Origin: CADCUY01 sp964242735 | GTDB lineage: Bacteria; Actinomycetota; Actinomycetes; Actinomycetales; Quadrisphaeraceae | Assembly: GCA_964242735.1 (NCBI GenBank) | Contig: CAXTAK010000007.1 | Coordinates: 83,868-147,867 of the forward strand | Reading direction: 5' to 3' | DNA: 64,000 nucleotides | Shown here: one piece after another, positions 19,347 through 30,133 of the stretch | How the letters are laid out: every line of letters starts with the position of its first letter | Numbering within the stretch: the stretch's first letter is position 1 | Notes under the pieces: model-generated | Told to the model about the DNA's origin: nothing | The model's input: the letters and a program-made list of their open reading frames with translations, nothing else | The model's database searches: none | Position numbers and translations under genes: made by a program

Positions 19347-19862
19347 GTGTCCTCCACTCGGTCCCAGGTGGCGCGGGGTGCTGTGAGCCTGCCCCAGGGG
19401 GTGGAGATCGCGTCCTACGCCAGCTACCTCGAGGCCCAGCGGGCCGTCGACCACCTCTCCGACGAGGGCTTCCCCGTGCAGCACACCGCCATCGTGGGCA
19501 CCGACCTGCGCAGCGTCGAGCGGGTCACGGGCCGCCTGACCTACGCGCGCGTGGCGCTCGCGGGTGCCGCCTCCGGGGTGTGGTTCGGCGCCTTCGTCGG
19601 GATCATCCTGTCGCTGTTCTCGGCGCCGGGCACCAGCACCCTGGCCACGGTGCTGTCCTCGGCGCTGATCGGTGCAGCCTTCGGGATGCTCTTCGCGGTG
19701 CTGTCCTACGCCCTGACCCGCGGTCGGCGCGACTTCAGCTCCGTGAACGCGATCATGGCCAGCAGGTACTCCGTGATCTGCGCCGAGGAGAGCGCCCGTG
19801 CGCGCGAGCTCCTCACCCGCCTCGACGGCGTGCGACCCCTGGGGCAGCCGCCCCAGCTCTGA
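19347..19862 (+). CDS. General stress protein 17M-like membrane protein
   Basis: A 171-residue protein with an N-terminal YflT/GSP17M-like domain (IASYASYLEAQRAVDHLSDE, VQHTAIVGTDL) and two central membrane segments (ALAGAASGVWFGAFVGIILS and ALIGAAFGMLFAVLSYAL), ending in a cytoplasmic segment. Function is unknown; the family appears in stress regulons, consistent with its place right after dps. GTG at 19347 and GTG at 19383 are both possible; the second begins directly before the conserved domain. Confidence 0.8.
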   Translation: MSSTRSQVARGAVSLPQGVEIASYASYLEAQRAVDHLSDEGFPVQHTAIVGTDLRSVERVTGRLTYARVALAGAASGVWFGAFVGIILSLFSAPGTSTLATVLSSALIGAAFGMLFAVLSYALTRGRRDFSSVNAIMASRYSVICAEESARARELLTRLDGVRPLGQPPQL

Positions 19863-19880
19863 CGGGTCACCTCCGACGGG

Positions 19881-21509
19881 TCAGTGCGGGCGGGTCAGCG
19901 AGGCCATCCACCGCTCGACGGCGTCGGGGTCGCGGGGCAGCCCTGCGCTGAGGTTCTCCCAGCCCGTGGCGGTCACCAGCACGTCGTCCTCGATGCGCAC
20001 CCCGATCCCGCGGTACTCCTCGGGCACCAGCAGGTCGTCGTCCTTGAAGTACAGGCCCGGCTCGATGGTGAAGACCATGCCGGGGGTCAGCTCACCGTCG
20101 AGGTACATCTCCCGCCGCGCCCTGGCGCAGTCGTGCACGTCGAGCCCGAGGTGGTGGCTCGTGCCGTGCACCATCCACCGGCGGTGCTGGCCCCCCTCGG
20201 TCGTCAGGGCCTCCTGCGCGGTGACGGGGAGGATGCCCCACTCCTCCAGCCGGGCCGCGATCACCTCCATCGCCGCAGCGTGCACCTCGCGGAAGACCGC
20301 ACCGGGGCGCACGGCGGCGAACGCGGCGTCGGCGGCGTCCAGCACCGCGGTGTAGACCCGCCGCTGGACGTCGGTGAACGCACCCGTGACGGGCAGGGTG
20401 CGCGTGACGTCGGCGGTGTACAGGGAGTCGACCTCCACGCCCGCGTCGAGCAGGAGCAGCTGCCCCTCCCGCACGGGACCGTCGTTGCGGATCCAGTGCA
20501 GCGTGCACGCGTGGGCGCCGGCGGCGGCGATCGTGTCGTACCCGGTGCCGTTGCCCTCCCGCCGCGCGCTCCCCTCGAAGGCCGTCTCCACGACGCGCTC
20601 ACCGGAGCGGTGCGCTGTCGCGGCGGGCAGGGCGCGGACCGCCTCGGTGAAGCCGGTGAGCGTGGCCTCCACGGCGCACCGCAGCTCACCGACCTCGTGC
20701 TCGTCCTTGACCAGCCGCAGCTCCGAGAGCGCCTGCACCAGCTCGTCGTCCCCCGAGAGCACCGGGGGCTCCGTCGTGCCCAACGCCTCCACCACGTCGG
20801 TCGCCGGCTCGGGCTCCACGAGCTCGGTGGCCTCCGTGGTCCTGCTGGCGCTGGCCCCGGCCTTGGCGGTCTTGGCGGGACGGCGGCCCGCCAGCGCCTC
20901 CACGGCCGGGTCGGCGCCGATGACCAGCCGCACCTGCCCGCCGTCGGGCAGCGGGGCGCCGAGCAGGTCACCGAGCTCGTCGATGTGCCGGCAGCTCAGG
21001 CCCAGCTCGGCCTCGACGTCGGCCAGGGACGGGCGCGGACCGACCCAGAACTCCCCGTACCGCGCGTCGGACCAGAACTCCTCGGTGTCGCGCTCGGCCC
21101 GGGGGCGGAACAGCAGCAGCGCCTCGTGCCCGCTGCCGCCCCCTCCAGCAGCGACCCCGGCGGTGGTCGCCGGCTCGAGGACGAGCACCGCGTCCGGCTC
21201 CCGGTCGGTGCCCAGACCGGTGAGGTGGCTGAAGGCCGAGTGGGGCCGGAAGCGGTAGTCCGTGTCGTTGCTGCGCGTCTTCAGGGGTCCGGCGGGCACC
21301 ACGAGGCGGTCGCCGGGGAACATCGCCGAGATCCGCTCGCGCCGGGCGGCGGCCCACGGGGCGGCGGCCGAGCGCGCCGGGGGCGCTGGGCGCTCGCCCC
21401 ACCCCTGCGCGATGAGGGCCTTGAAGGCGGCGGACGTCGGGCGCTGGCTGCGGTCACCGGTCCGCTCGGTGGACTGCTGGGTGGGCACCGTGGCCGGGGG
21501 CTCGCTCAC
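19881..21509 (-). CDS. pepP: Xaa-Pro aminopeptidase P-type
   Basis: A 542-residue M24 metallopeptidase removing N-terminal residues before proline. It has the aminopeptidase-P N-terminal domain (FPGDRLVVPAGPLKTRSNDTDYRFRPHSAF) and the pita-bread domain: LLLDAGVEVDSLYTADVTRTLPV (two Asp ligands), MVHGTSHHLGLDVHD (His ligand), TIEPGLYF and GIGVRIEDDVLVT (two Glu ligands). All five metal ligands are present. An Ala/Glu-rich stretch of about 60 residues near 240-300 is longer than usual. GTG at 21509 follows GAGG; the 70 upstream in-frame residues overlap the divergent DUF2332 gene. It converges on the stress-protein gene with an 18-bp gap. Confidence 0.93.
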   Translation of the reverse strand: MSEPPATVPTQQSTERTGDRSQRPTSAAFKALIAQGWGERPAPPARSAAAPWAAARRERISAMFPGDRLVVPAGPLKTRSNDTDYRFRPHSAFSHLTGLGTDREPDAVLVLEPATTAGVAAGGGGSGHEALLLFRPRAERDTEEFWSDARYGEFWVGPRPSLADVEAELGLSCRHIDELGDLLGAPLPDGGQVRLVIGADPAVEALAGRRPAKTAKAGASASRTTEATELVEPEPATDVVEALGTTEPPVLSGDDELVQALSELRLVKDEHEVGELRCAVEATLTGFTEAVRALPAATAHRSGERVVETAFEGSARREGNGTGYDTIAAAGAHACTLHWIRNDGPVREGQLLLLDAGVEVDSLYTADVTRTLPVTGAFTDVQRRVYTAVLDAADAAFAAVRPGAVFREVHAAAMEVIAARLEEWGILPVTAQEALTTEGGQHRRWMVHGTSHHLGLDVHDCARARREMYLDGELTPGMVFTIEPGLYFKDDDLLVPEEYRGIGVRIEDDVLVTATGWENLSAGLPRDPDAVERWMASLTRPH

Positions 21510-21644
21510 GCCCCGATCCTCGCACCGTCGCCGCGTGCCCCCTCCCCACCGGCCCCCACCGCCCCACCGACTCGGGGTCCTGGCTCCCAGGACCACGAGT
21601 CCGCCCGGAGCGTCACGAGCCTCGGCGCGGGTAGCGTCACGGCG

Positions 21645-22793
21645 GTGGACGGCGCCCCGCTCCGACCCGCCGGCCCGACGCCCCGACCCGCGGGTCCGAC
21701 GTCCGAGCTCGTGGGGCACCTGCGCTGGCAGGCGAGCGCCTGCGCCGCCATGGGCTCACCGCTGTACGCCGCCCTGCTCGCCGCGGTCGCCGACGACGTC
21801 GCGGCCGGCGGCCCGGCGGCGTCGGTGCTCGCCGACCACGCCCACCGCCCGGGTCCCGACGCGGTGGGACTGCGCCTGGCCCAGGGCGTGCACCGCGTCG
21901 TCCTGTCGGGACGGGCCCCGGACCTCGCCCACCACTACCCGAGCGCGGGCGGCGGTGGGGACGACGCGGGCGCCGCGTGGCCCGCCTTCCGCGCGGTGCT
22001 CGTCGAGCACCGCGCGGAGCTGGTCGCGGGGATGGAGCGCACTCCGCAGACCAACGAGATCGGCCGCGCCGCGGCGCTGTGGCCCGCGGTGCTGCTCGTC
22101 GCCTCGGAGCACCCGGGCCTGCCGCTGCGCCTGGTGGAGCTCGGTGCCTCCGCCGGCCTGCTGCTGCGCGCCGACGCGGTCCGCTACGGCGGCGGGGGCG
22201 TGACCTGGGGGCCGGGCGACTCACCCGTGGTCCTGGACCCGGCGTGGCACGACGCCCCGCCGTGGTGGTCACAGATCCCCGAGCGCGTGGAGGTCGCCTC
22301 CCGCGTCGGCGTGGACCTCCACCCCCTCGACGCGAGCACCCCGGACGGGCAGCTGAGCCTGGTCTCCGCGGTGTGGCCCGACCAGCTGGAGCGGCTCGAC
22401 CGCCTGCGCGGCGCCCTGGCGCTGGCCGCCCGCGTGCCCGTCACGCTGGTCCGCGCTTCCGCAGCCGACGCCCTCGACGACCTGGCGCCGCTGGCCGGGG
22501 CGCTCACCGTCGTCCAGCACTCCTTCGTCCGGCAGTACCTCGGAGACGTCGGGCGGGCGCGCGTCGGACGGCGGCTCGAGGCGCTGGGTGGAAGGGCCAC
22601 GCCGTCAGCGCCGCTGGCGCACGTCAGCCTCGAACCCCGCCGGACCGCGCTGGACCAGCCGCGCCAGCCCGTCGTGCAGGTGCGCACCTGGCCCCGCGGG
22701 GCTCTCGTGCGCACCCTCGCGGTGGCCGGGGGTCACGGGCCGCCGGTGCGGTGGGCGGTGAGCAGCGCTGAGCCGGCGGACGCCGAGACCTAG
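21645..22793 (+). CDS. DUF2332 family protein
   Basis: A 382-residue member of the actinobacterial DUF2332 family. Recognisable pieces are LRWQASACAAMGSPLYAALL, the central RTPQTNEIGRAAALWP, LRLVELGASAGLLLRAD (a methyltransferase-like G-x-S-x-G loop), DLHPLDASTPDGQLSLVSAVWPDQ and TVVQHSFVRQYL. The fold looks like a SAM-binding protein but no substrate is known. GTG at 21645 is 7 nt after TAGCGT, again leaderless. Its TAG stop is part of the TAGGCT promoter hexamer of the next gene. Confidence 0.83.
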   Translation: MDGAPLRPAGPTPRPAGPTSELVGHLRWQASACAAMGSPLYAALLAAVADDVAAGGPAASVLADHAHRPGPDAVGLRLAQGVHRVVLSGRAPDLAHHYPSAGGGGDDAGAAWPAFRAVLVEHRAELVAGMERTPQTNEIGRAAALWPAVLLVASEHPGLPLRLVELGASAGLLLRADAVRYGGGGVTWGPGDSPVVLDPAWHDAPPWWSQIPERVEVASRVGVDLHPLDASTPDGQLSLVSAVWPDQLERLDRLRGALALAARVPVTLVRASAADALDDLAPLAGALTVVQHSFVRQYLGDVGRARVGRRLEALGGRATPSAPLAHVSLEPRRTALDQPRQPVVQVRTWPRGALVRTLAVAGGHGPPVRWAVSSAEPADAET

Positions 22794-22802
22794 GCTGCCC
22801 GC

Positions 22803-23639
22803 GTGCTGATCGACCTCCACGCGCACTCCACCGCCTCGGACGGGACCGACACCCCGGCCGGGCTGGTGGCGGCGGCGGCCGCCGCGGGCGTGGAGGTCCT
22901 CGCGATCACCGACCACGACACGACGGCGGGGTGGGCGTCGGCCGCGGCGGAGGCCCGCCGGTGCGGGGTGCTCCTGGTGCCCGGGGCGGAGATCACGTGC
23001 CGCGCCGACGGGGTGAGCGTGCACCTGCTCAGCTACCTCCACGACCCCGGTCACACGGGCCTCGCCGGGCTGCTCGCCGAGTCGCGGGCCACGCGCCTCG
23101 ACCGGGCGCAGCGCATGACGGCGCTCCTCTCCCGGGACCACCCCATCACCTGGGACGACGTCCTGGCCCAGGCGGCGTCGGGCGCCACGGTCGGCCGGCC
23201 TCACGTGGCCGACGCCCTCGTGGCCCTCGGGATCGTGCCCACCCGCGACTCCGCCTTCGCCACCCTGCTCGCGGAGGGCTCGCCGTACGTGCTCTCCCTC
23301 GGCGCCCCCCACCCCGTCGACGCCGTGCGGCTGGTGCGGGAGGCGGGGGGCGTGCCCGTCGTCGCGCACTGCCTGGCCACGGCCCGGGGACGGACCATCG
23401 CGGTGCCCGTGCTGGAGGCGATGGTGGCGGCGGGCATGCCGGGCATCGAGGTCGACCACCGCGACCACAGCCCCGACGAGCGGGCCCGCCTCCGGGCCTT
23501 CGCCGCCGCGCACGCCCTGTTCACCACCGGGTCGAGCGACTACCACGGCAGGGGCAAGCAGAACCGCCTCGGGGAGCACTCCACCCCGCCGGAGGCGCTG
23601 GAGCGCATCTTCGCCCTCGCCACCGGCGTGGAGACCTGA
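22803..23639 (+). CDS. PHP-domain phosphoesterase (TrpH/RNase AM-like)
   Basis: A 278-residue PHP-family metal phosphoesterase. Metal-binding motifs are IDLHAHSTASDGTDTP, ITDHDTTAGW, PGAEITCR, VVAHCLA and TGSSDYHG. E. coli TrpH (YciV, RNase AM), which acts on nucleoside 3',5'-bisphosphates and short RNA 5' ends, has the same architecture. GTG at 22803 stands 6 nt after TAGGCT (leaderless), and that hexamer overlaps the previous stop codon. It converges on the oxygenase gene with a 9-bp gap. Confidence 0.9.
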   Translation: MLIDLHAHSTASDGTDTPAGLVAAAAAAGVEVLAITDHDTTAGWASAAAEARRCGVLLVPGAEITCRADGVSVHLLSYLHDPGHTGLAGLLAESRATRLDRAQRMTALLSRDHPITWDDVLAQAASGATVGRPHVADALVALGIVPTRDSAFATLLAEGSPYVLSLGAPHPVDAVRLVREAGGVPVVAHCLATARGRTIAVPVLEAMVAAGMPGIEVDHRDHSPDERARLRAFAAAHALFTTGSSDYHGRGKQNRLGEHSTPPEALERIFALATGVET

Positions 23640-23648
23640 GGGCGGCGC

Positions 23649-24635
23649 TCAGGCCCTGCCAGCAGCCGCCGGCTCGACGGCGGTGAGGTCGATGGTCGTG
23701 GGGCCGCCGTCGGTGAGGTCGATGGTCGCGTCGGGGCCCTGCGCGCCGCGCCCGGACAGGCCGCGGGGGTCGCGCAGCACGGGCACGGCGTTCTGCGCGC
23801 CGGCGAGCGCGGCCCTCAACCCCCGCAGGGCCAACGTCGCCGCGCCGTCCGCCAGACCCGCGGAGCCGGGCAGCTCCGGCAGCGCGTACATCCGCCGCGC
23901 CCAGGCCGGCAGGGCCGCGAAGGACAACCCCGCCAGCGCCGCCCACGCGGGTCGCGCCGGGGTGAGGACGGCCAGCAGCGGCGGCATGGGAGGAGCGATG
24001 ATGTAGCTCGCCGCCTCACGGGCGATGCGGGTGACCCGCAGGTCCTGGCGCACCTCCTCGTGGTAGGCGGCCAGGTCGTCCCGTGACGCGGGGACGACGG
24101 GGGCGTCCAGGCCGACGAGCTCGGCGAAGCGCACCTGCTCGGCGACGTACCGGTCGGCGTCGTGGTGGCTGATGCCCCCGGGGCGCGACCGGCCCACGAC
24201 GTCGAGGATCGAGTCGATCAGCGCGCAGTGAATCCACAGCAGCAGGTCGGGGTCGTCCGCGCGGTAGGTGGTCCCGGTCACGGGGTCGGTGCCGCCGAGG
24301 CGCGCGTGGATGCCGCGGACCCTGGCGCCGGCGGCGAGCGCCTCGGCGGTGCTCCCGAAGGTCACCGTCTCGAGGTACTGGCCGGTGGAGGTCAGCCGGT
24401 CCCAGGTGTGGTCCCGGTACCCCGAGTGATCCGCGACGCCGCGCATCGCCACCGGGTTCAGGGCCTGCAGCAGCAGCGCGCGCATCCCGGCGCTGCCGAT
24501 CATCGGGTCGGTGTGCAGTGACCAGGTGGCGCTGCCCGGCCCGAAGAGGCCGTGGTCCCGCGGGTGCGCGGGAGCTGGTCGCGCCGTCGCGGTCGGACGC
24601 CGCCGCGGGAGCTGGGCACTGCTTCGTCCTGGCAC
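23649..24635 (-). CDS. MpaB-like oxygenase (DUF2236)
   Basis: A 328-residue member of the MpaB/latex-clearing-protein catalytic family (DUF2236). Features include HTDPMIGSAGMRALLLQALNP near the start, ARVRGIHARLGG, DPDLLLWIHCALIDSI with the conserved His that would ligate haem, and SHHDADRYVAEQVRFAELVG. Substrates in the family range from rubber to mycophenolate intermediates and most members are uncharacterised. The C-terminal tail repeats the unit TIDLT twice. GTG at 24635 has no clear ribosome site; the hexamer six nt upstream is GACACT, a weak leaderless candidate. The first 25 residues are Pro/Arg-rich and may not be translated. Confidence 0.83.
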   Translation of the reverse strand: MPGRSSAQLPRRRPTATARPAPAHPRDHGLFGPGSATWSLHTDPMIGSAGMRALLLQALNPVAMRGVADHSGYRDHTWDRLTSTGQYLETVTFGSTAEALAAGARVRGIHARLGGTDPVTGTTYRADDPDLLLWIHCALIDSILDVVGRSRPGGISHHDADRYVAEQVRFAELVGLDAPVVPASRDDLAAYHEEVRQDLRVTRIAREAASYIIAPPMPPLLAVLTPARPAWAALAGLSFAALPAWARRMYALPELPGSAGLADGAATLALRGLRAALAGAQNAVPVLRDPRGLSGRGAQGPDATIDLTDGGPTTIDLTAVEPAAAGRA

Positions 24636-24769
24636 GCCACCAGTGTCGCCGACCCCTGGTGAGCGCGCGGTGGCGCCCCGGGCGACCCGACCGGATGCCC
24701 GCTGGTGACCGCGTCACCGGCGCGATCACCGGCGGGCCCGAGCCCGACGACATCGCCGTGGGAGGGTGA

Positions 24770-26623
<1,854 letters not shown>

Positions 26624-26851
26624 GTCTGTCGGTGCGGGGCCGGTCGGGCGCCGTCCGGCCGGCAGCGCTCCAGGTGGTGCGCGGGGCGCGGGCGCTCAGG
26701 ACGGCGGACACCGGCGGGCTGAGCCGCGGCGGTTCGGCAGCCGATCGTGGCTGCGACCGGTCGACCGAGGAACACCTCTATGGTAGCTGCTGCGGCTCCC
26801 GCACCGGTCGGCGCCCGGGCAGGAGCACCTGATCGCCCTACGCTGCCCGTC

Positions 26852-27610
26852 GTGGCCCCCGCCGAGCACGGACCCCAGCCGTGGGGCGCCCTCGCGGCGG
26901 CCGAGGTCGACCTGCTGGGCGCGCTGGCGTACGGCGAGCTGAGCAGCTTCCTGCGCCTGTCGTCGGAGGCCTCCGGGGCGCCGACGCTCATCGAGGTGCA
27001 GGGCGTGGCTCGCCTGGCCATCGAGCACTTCTCCCGCTTCGGCCTGCTCAGGGCCCGCCTGCACCACCTCGGTGTGGAGCCGGAGGCCGCGATGGAGCCC
27101 TTCACCACCGCCCTGGACGCGTTCCACGCCCGCACGAGCCCCAGCGACTGGACCGAGTCGCTCGTCAAGGCCTACGTCGGTGACGGCATCGCCGCGGACT
27201 TCTACCTCGAGGTCTCCGCCAATGTCGGGGACCCCACCCGGCGCCTGGTGGCCGAGGTGCTCGGGGCGGCGGGCTCCGCACCGGGCGCCGCGGGCTCGCC
27301 CGCCGCCGGGACCCCGCAGGGCGGGCACGTCCACCTGGAGGACTTCGTCGTCGCGGCCGTGGGTCGGGCGAGCGCCGCCGACCCCCAGCTGAGCAGCCGC
27401 CTCGCGCTGTGGGGTCGCCGCCTGGTCGGTGAGGCGCTCAGCCAGGCGCGGGGGATCTTCGCGGACCACCCCGACCTGGCGCGCCTGCTGACGGGCGCCC
27501 CGGGCCAGCAGAGCGCGAAGGGCGCCGACCTCGTGGAGGTCGGCGCCCTGTTCACGCGCATCACGCGCGCGCACGTGCACCGGATGGGGCGCCTCGGCCT
27601 GACGGCCTGA
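26852..27610 (+). CDS. Ferritin-like MiaE_2-type protein
   Basis: A 252-residue protein with the ferritin-like four-helix pattern of the MiaE_2 family, named for similarity to tRNA-(ms2io6A) hydroxylase: GALAYGELSSFLRLSSEAS, EVQGVARLAIEHFSRFG, VKAYVGDGIAADFYLEV. Glu and His residues in these helices could hold a di-iron site. Activity on tRNA is unproven for the actinobacterial members. GTG at 26852 is 7 nt after TACGCT, so it is likely leaderless; 35 further in-frame codons upstream read as low-complexity. It diverges from rhlE across 228 bp. Confidence 0.82.
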   Translation: MAPAEHGPQPWGALAAAEVDLLGALAYGELSSFLRLSSEASGAPTLIEVQGVARLAIEHFSRFGLLRARLHHLGVEPEAAMEPFTTALDAFHARTSPSDWTESLVKAYVGDGIAADFYLEVSANVGDPTRRLVAEVLGAAGSAPGAAGSPAAGTPQGGHVHLEDFVVAAVGRASAADPQLSSRLALWGRRLVGEALSQARGIFADHPDLARLLTGAPGQQSAKGADLVEVGALFTRITRAHVHRMGRLGLTA

Positions 27611-27632
27611 AGCTGCGCACCCGGCCGGGAGT

Positions 27633-27908
27633 TCAGCGGCGGACGGCGCGCCGTCCGCTGGCGCCCGCCACGATGCCCACGCCGATGACGGCGAGCACGA
27701 GCTGGGTGACGATCTCGAGGACGTCGATGCCGTTCGTCGTGTCGAACCCGAGCGCGCGGGCGATGAAGGTGCCGATGAAGGCCGCGACGATGCCGACCAC
27801 GATCGTCAGCAGGATGCTGATGTTCTGGCGACCGGGCTTGATCAGGCGGGCGAGCGCACCGATGATCGCCCCGACGACGATGGCGCTGATGATTCCGCTG
27901 ATGGTCAT
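27633..27908 (-). CDS. GlsB/YeaQ/YmgE family membrane protein
   Basis: A 91-residue transglycosylase-associated protein of the GlsB/YeaQ/YmgE family with three hydrophobic segments: ISAIVVGAIIGALARLI, ISILLTIVVGIVAAFIGTFI and VTQLVLAVIGVGIVAGA, and the family loop KPGRQNI. Function is unknown; homologues are stress induced. ATG at 27908 follows a strong AAGGAG. A perfect stem overlaps its last codons. Confidence 0.88.
   Translation of the reverse strand: MTISGIISAIVVGAIIGALARLIKPGRQNISILLTIVVGIVAAFIGTFIARALGFDTTNGIDVLEIVTQLVLAVIGVGIVAGASGRRAVRR
27639..27658. terminator. Convergent hairpin at the GlsB 3' end
   Basis: GCGGACGG (27639-27646) pairs with CCGTCCGC (27651-27658) around CGCG. It lies 28 bp after the MiaE-like stop and inside the last codons of the facing GlsB gene, so it could end both transcripts. 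No T-run follows. Confidence 0.45.
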
Positions 27909-28014
27909 GGGTTGCTCCTTCGTAGGTCGCGGCCGTGCGCCGCGTTCGGAGAGCAGCATGGTGCGCGGTGGACCTCGTTGCACGTCCACCGCGCCCTACT
28001 GCGCGTAGCGATGC

Positions 28015-28239
28015 CTACAGGGTGCCGAATCCCACTCTGCGTGACTCTTCGCTACCGATCTCGACGAAAGCGAGGGCGGCTGCGGGTACCAGGACGAGAC
28101 GGCCCTTGTCGTCACGCAGCGTCAGCACCCCGCCGTCGGCGATCGCCGCGGTGACGGACTGCTCGACGGCCTCCGCGCTGTCACTCGACTCCAGGACGAC
28201 GTCGCGTGCCACGTTCTGCACGCCGATCCGGATCTCCAC
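28015..28239 (-). CDS. DUF3107 protein
   Basis: A 74-residue protein starting MEIRIGVQNVARDVVLES, with LVLVPAAALAFVEIG and a conserved GFG near the end; this is the actinobacterial DUF3107 family (TB9.4, Rv3208A in M. tuberculosis). Function is unknown. GTG at 28239 follows AGGAG. Its position near the MiaE-like gene and moeZ is shared with mycobacteria. Confidence 0.88.
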   Translation of the reverse strand: MEIRIGVQNVARDVVLESSDSAEAVEQSVTAAIADGGVLTLRDDKGRLVLVPAAALAFVEIGSEESRRVGFGTL

Positions 28240-28446
28240 TGCTGCTCCTCGCTCGGACGGTCACTGGTGCGCCATCCAACCGCATCGTCCTGCGGCGCGT
28301 CGCGGCGGGCCGAGGCGGGGGACTGTCAGAAAGTGCTCACGCAGAGTGTGCGTAGTGTCATGATCGGTGACGAAACACCGAACGGGGGGGAGCCGGGCGC
28401 CCGGGGGACGGGTGCCCGGCTCGCACACCGCACCAGCGGAGGACCG

Positions 28447-29211
28447 ATGACCGCCAGCCCCCCGACGGCCAGTCCTCCCGCGGCCAGTCCTCCCGCGGCG
28501 GGCCCCCCCACCGCTGGACACCCGTCGGTGGAAGAGGTCGCCCGCCTCGTGCTCACCCTCCCCGGGGTGCGCGGCGCGAGCGCGGTGCGCCGACGGCGCC
28601 GCGACCCGCTCGTCCGGCTGCGGCTCGCCGCCGGGGTGGACCCGGCGCAGACCTGCCGTGACGTGGTGACCCTGGTCGGGGCCGCGCCGCCGCCCCACGC
28701 CGAGCCCGAGGAGGGCGGAACGCCGATGACCACCAGCCCCTCTCGTCCCCACCCGTCCGCCGATCGCCAGGACGTCGTGGCACCCGACGCAGCAGGGACA
28801 CCCGGAGCCGGGACGCGCGTGCACCTGCGCCGGGTGCGGGTGACCACCGAGGGCACCACCACCGTCGCCGAGGTGGTCCTGACCCGCGGCGAGGTCGTCC
28901 ACACCGGCATCGCCGACGCGGCGGCGACGCCTGCGGGTGCCCACCGCGCCCTGGCCGGCGCGACCACCCGGTGCCTGGAGTCGGCCGCCGGGGGCAGGGC
29001 GCGCCTGGAGGTCGACGGCGTGCAGGTCGACGTCGTCGCCGGCCAGCCCACCGCGGTGGTCTGCCTCAGCATCGTCACCGAGCGCGGCCACGAGCAGATC
29101 AGCGGGTCGGCCCTGGTCCTGGGCGACCCGCACCGGGCCGTGGTGCGCGCGGTCCTGGCCGCGGCGAACCGGCGCATCTCGCTCACCACCGCCGACCACG
29201 ACGGCGCCTGA
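28447..29211 (+). CDS. Hypothetical protein, two alpha/beta domains
   Basis: I do not recognise a family. The 254-residue product begins with a Ser/Pro/Ala repeat tract (units of ASPPA), then a small segment EEVARLVLTLPGVRGASAVRRRRRD resembling an alkaline-shock or DUF59-like start, a linker, and a C-terminal domain of alternating strands and helices (VHLRRVRVTTEGTTTVAEVVLT, VDVVAGQPTAVVCLSIVTE, SGSALVLGDPHRAVVRAVLAAANRR). ATG at 28447 follows GGAGG. Upstream, TAGTGT at 28353 could be its -10; an in-frame ATG at 28360 is a less likely start. Codon use matches the neighbours. Confidence 0.68.
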   Translation: MTASPPTASPPAASPPAAGPPTAGHPSVEEVARLVLTLPGVRGASAVRRRRRDPLVRLRLAAGVDPAQTCRDVVTLVGAAPPPHAEPEEGGTPMTTSPSRPHPSADRQDVVAPDAAGTPGAGTRVHLRRVRVTTEGTTTVAEVVLTRGEVVHTGIADAAATPAGAHRALAGATTRCLESAAGGRARLEVDGVQVDVVAGQPTAVVCLSIVTERGHEQISGSALVLGDPHRAVVRAVLAAANRRISLTTADHDGA

Positions 29212-29284
29212 CACCCCGGCGCCGGGGCCCTCGGCGCCGGCCCTCGCCCCGCCGTGGGCGCGCCGCCGTGGCACCCTGGCCCTC

Positions 29285-30133
29285 GTGCGCTCCGCGGGCC
29301 GGCACGCGGTCACCTCCGCCCTGGCCGCCGCCACCCTCGCCGCCCTCCTCGCGGGGTGCGGTGCGGACGCCGGGCCCCTCGGCGGGCTGCCGGGGCGCGT
29401 GGACGGCGAGGCCGGGGGCACCTCCACCTCCGAGGCCCCCCAGCTCGAGGCCCCCCAGCTCGAGGCCCCCCAGCTCGAGGTGAGCCCCAGCACCCCGCCG
29501 GAGGTGCCACCCGAGCCGGGACCCGCCCCCGAGCCGGCACCCGAGCCCGCCCCCGACCCGGCCGTCGCCGCCGACCTCGCCGCCGGCGTCCTGGCGGGTG
29601 AGGTCGCCGCCACCGGCCCGGGCACCACCGCGGTCGTGCCCGGCACCACCGCCGCCACCGCCGTGCCCAGCGCCCCCGACCGGTCGGTGGCGCTGCGCGT
29701 GGAGGTCGAGGACGGGCTGCCGATCGACGGCGGAGCCTTCGCCTCCTTCGTCATGACCACCCTGCAGGACCCCCGCGGGTGGCAGCAGGAGGGCTGGTCC
29801 TTCACCCGCACCGACGGCGACGCCGACGTCGTCCTGACCCTGGCCAGCCCCGCGACGTCCGCGGCGATGTGCGCGCCGCTGCAGACCGGCGGCACCCTGT
29901 CCTGCCGCAACGGCGACGACGTCGTGCTGACCCACTACCGCTGGGTGCACGGCGCCGAGGCGTACGGGGCCGACCTCACCGCGTACCGCCACTACCTGGT
30001 CAGCCACGAGGTGGGCCACGCGCTCGGCAACGGCCACGCGCCCTGCCCCGGCGCGGGCCAGCCGGCGCCGACGATGATGCAGCAGACCAAGGGCGTGGGG
30101 GAGTGCACCGCCCAGCCGTGGCCGCACCCGTGA
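29285..30133 (+). CDS. DUF3152 lipoprotein, metallopeptidase-like
   Basis: A 282-residue secreted lipoprotein with signal LAAATLAALLAGC (lipobox LLAGC, acylated Cys near residue 23). A Pro/Glu-rich spacer containing three EAPQL units leads to the DUF3152 domain: GWSFTRTDGDADVVLTLASP, SCRNGDDVVLTHYRWVHG and the zinc motif HEVGHALGNGH (HExxHxxGxxH), followed by MMQQTKG. These features suggest an extracellular zinc peptidase; no activity is known to me. Two to four cysteines may form disulfides. The stop overlaps the moeZ start (GTGA), mirroring the Rv3207c-Rv3206c pair. Confidence 0.85.
   Translation: MRSAGRHAVTSALAAATLAALLAGCGADAGPLGGLPGRVDGEAGGTSTSEAPQLEAPQLEAPQLEVSPSTPPEVPPEPGPAPEPAPEPAPDPAVAADLAAGVLAGEVAATGPGTTAVVPGTTAATAVPSAPDRSVALRVEVEDGLPIDGGAFASFVMTTLQDPRGWQQEGWSFTRTDGDADVVLTLASPATSAAMCAPLQTGGTLSCRNGDDVVLTHYRWVHGAEAYGADLTAYRHYLVSHEVGHALGNGHAPCPGAGQPAPTMMQQTKGVGECTAQPWPHP
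29432..29476 (+). repeat. Three 15-bp tandem repeats in the DUF3152 gene
   Basis: GAGGCCCCCCAGCTC is repeated three times without mismatch and encodes EAPQL three times in the stalk between lipid anchor and catalytic domain. Slippage would change stalk length in frame. Confidence 0.95.

Noticed and set aside
19884..21644. Long N-terminal extension of the DUF2332 gene
   Set aside because: Antisense to the Xaa-Pro aminopeptidase; the GTG at 21645 follows a TAGCGT promoter hexamer.
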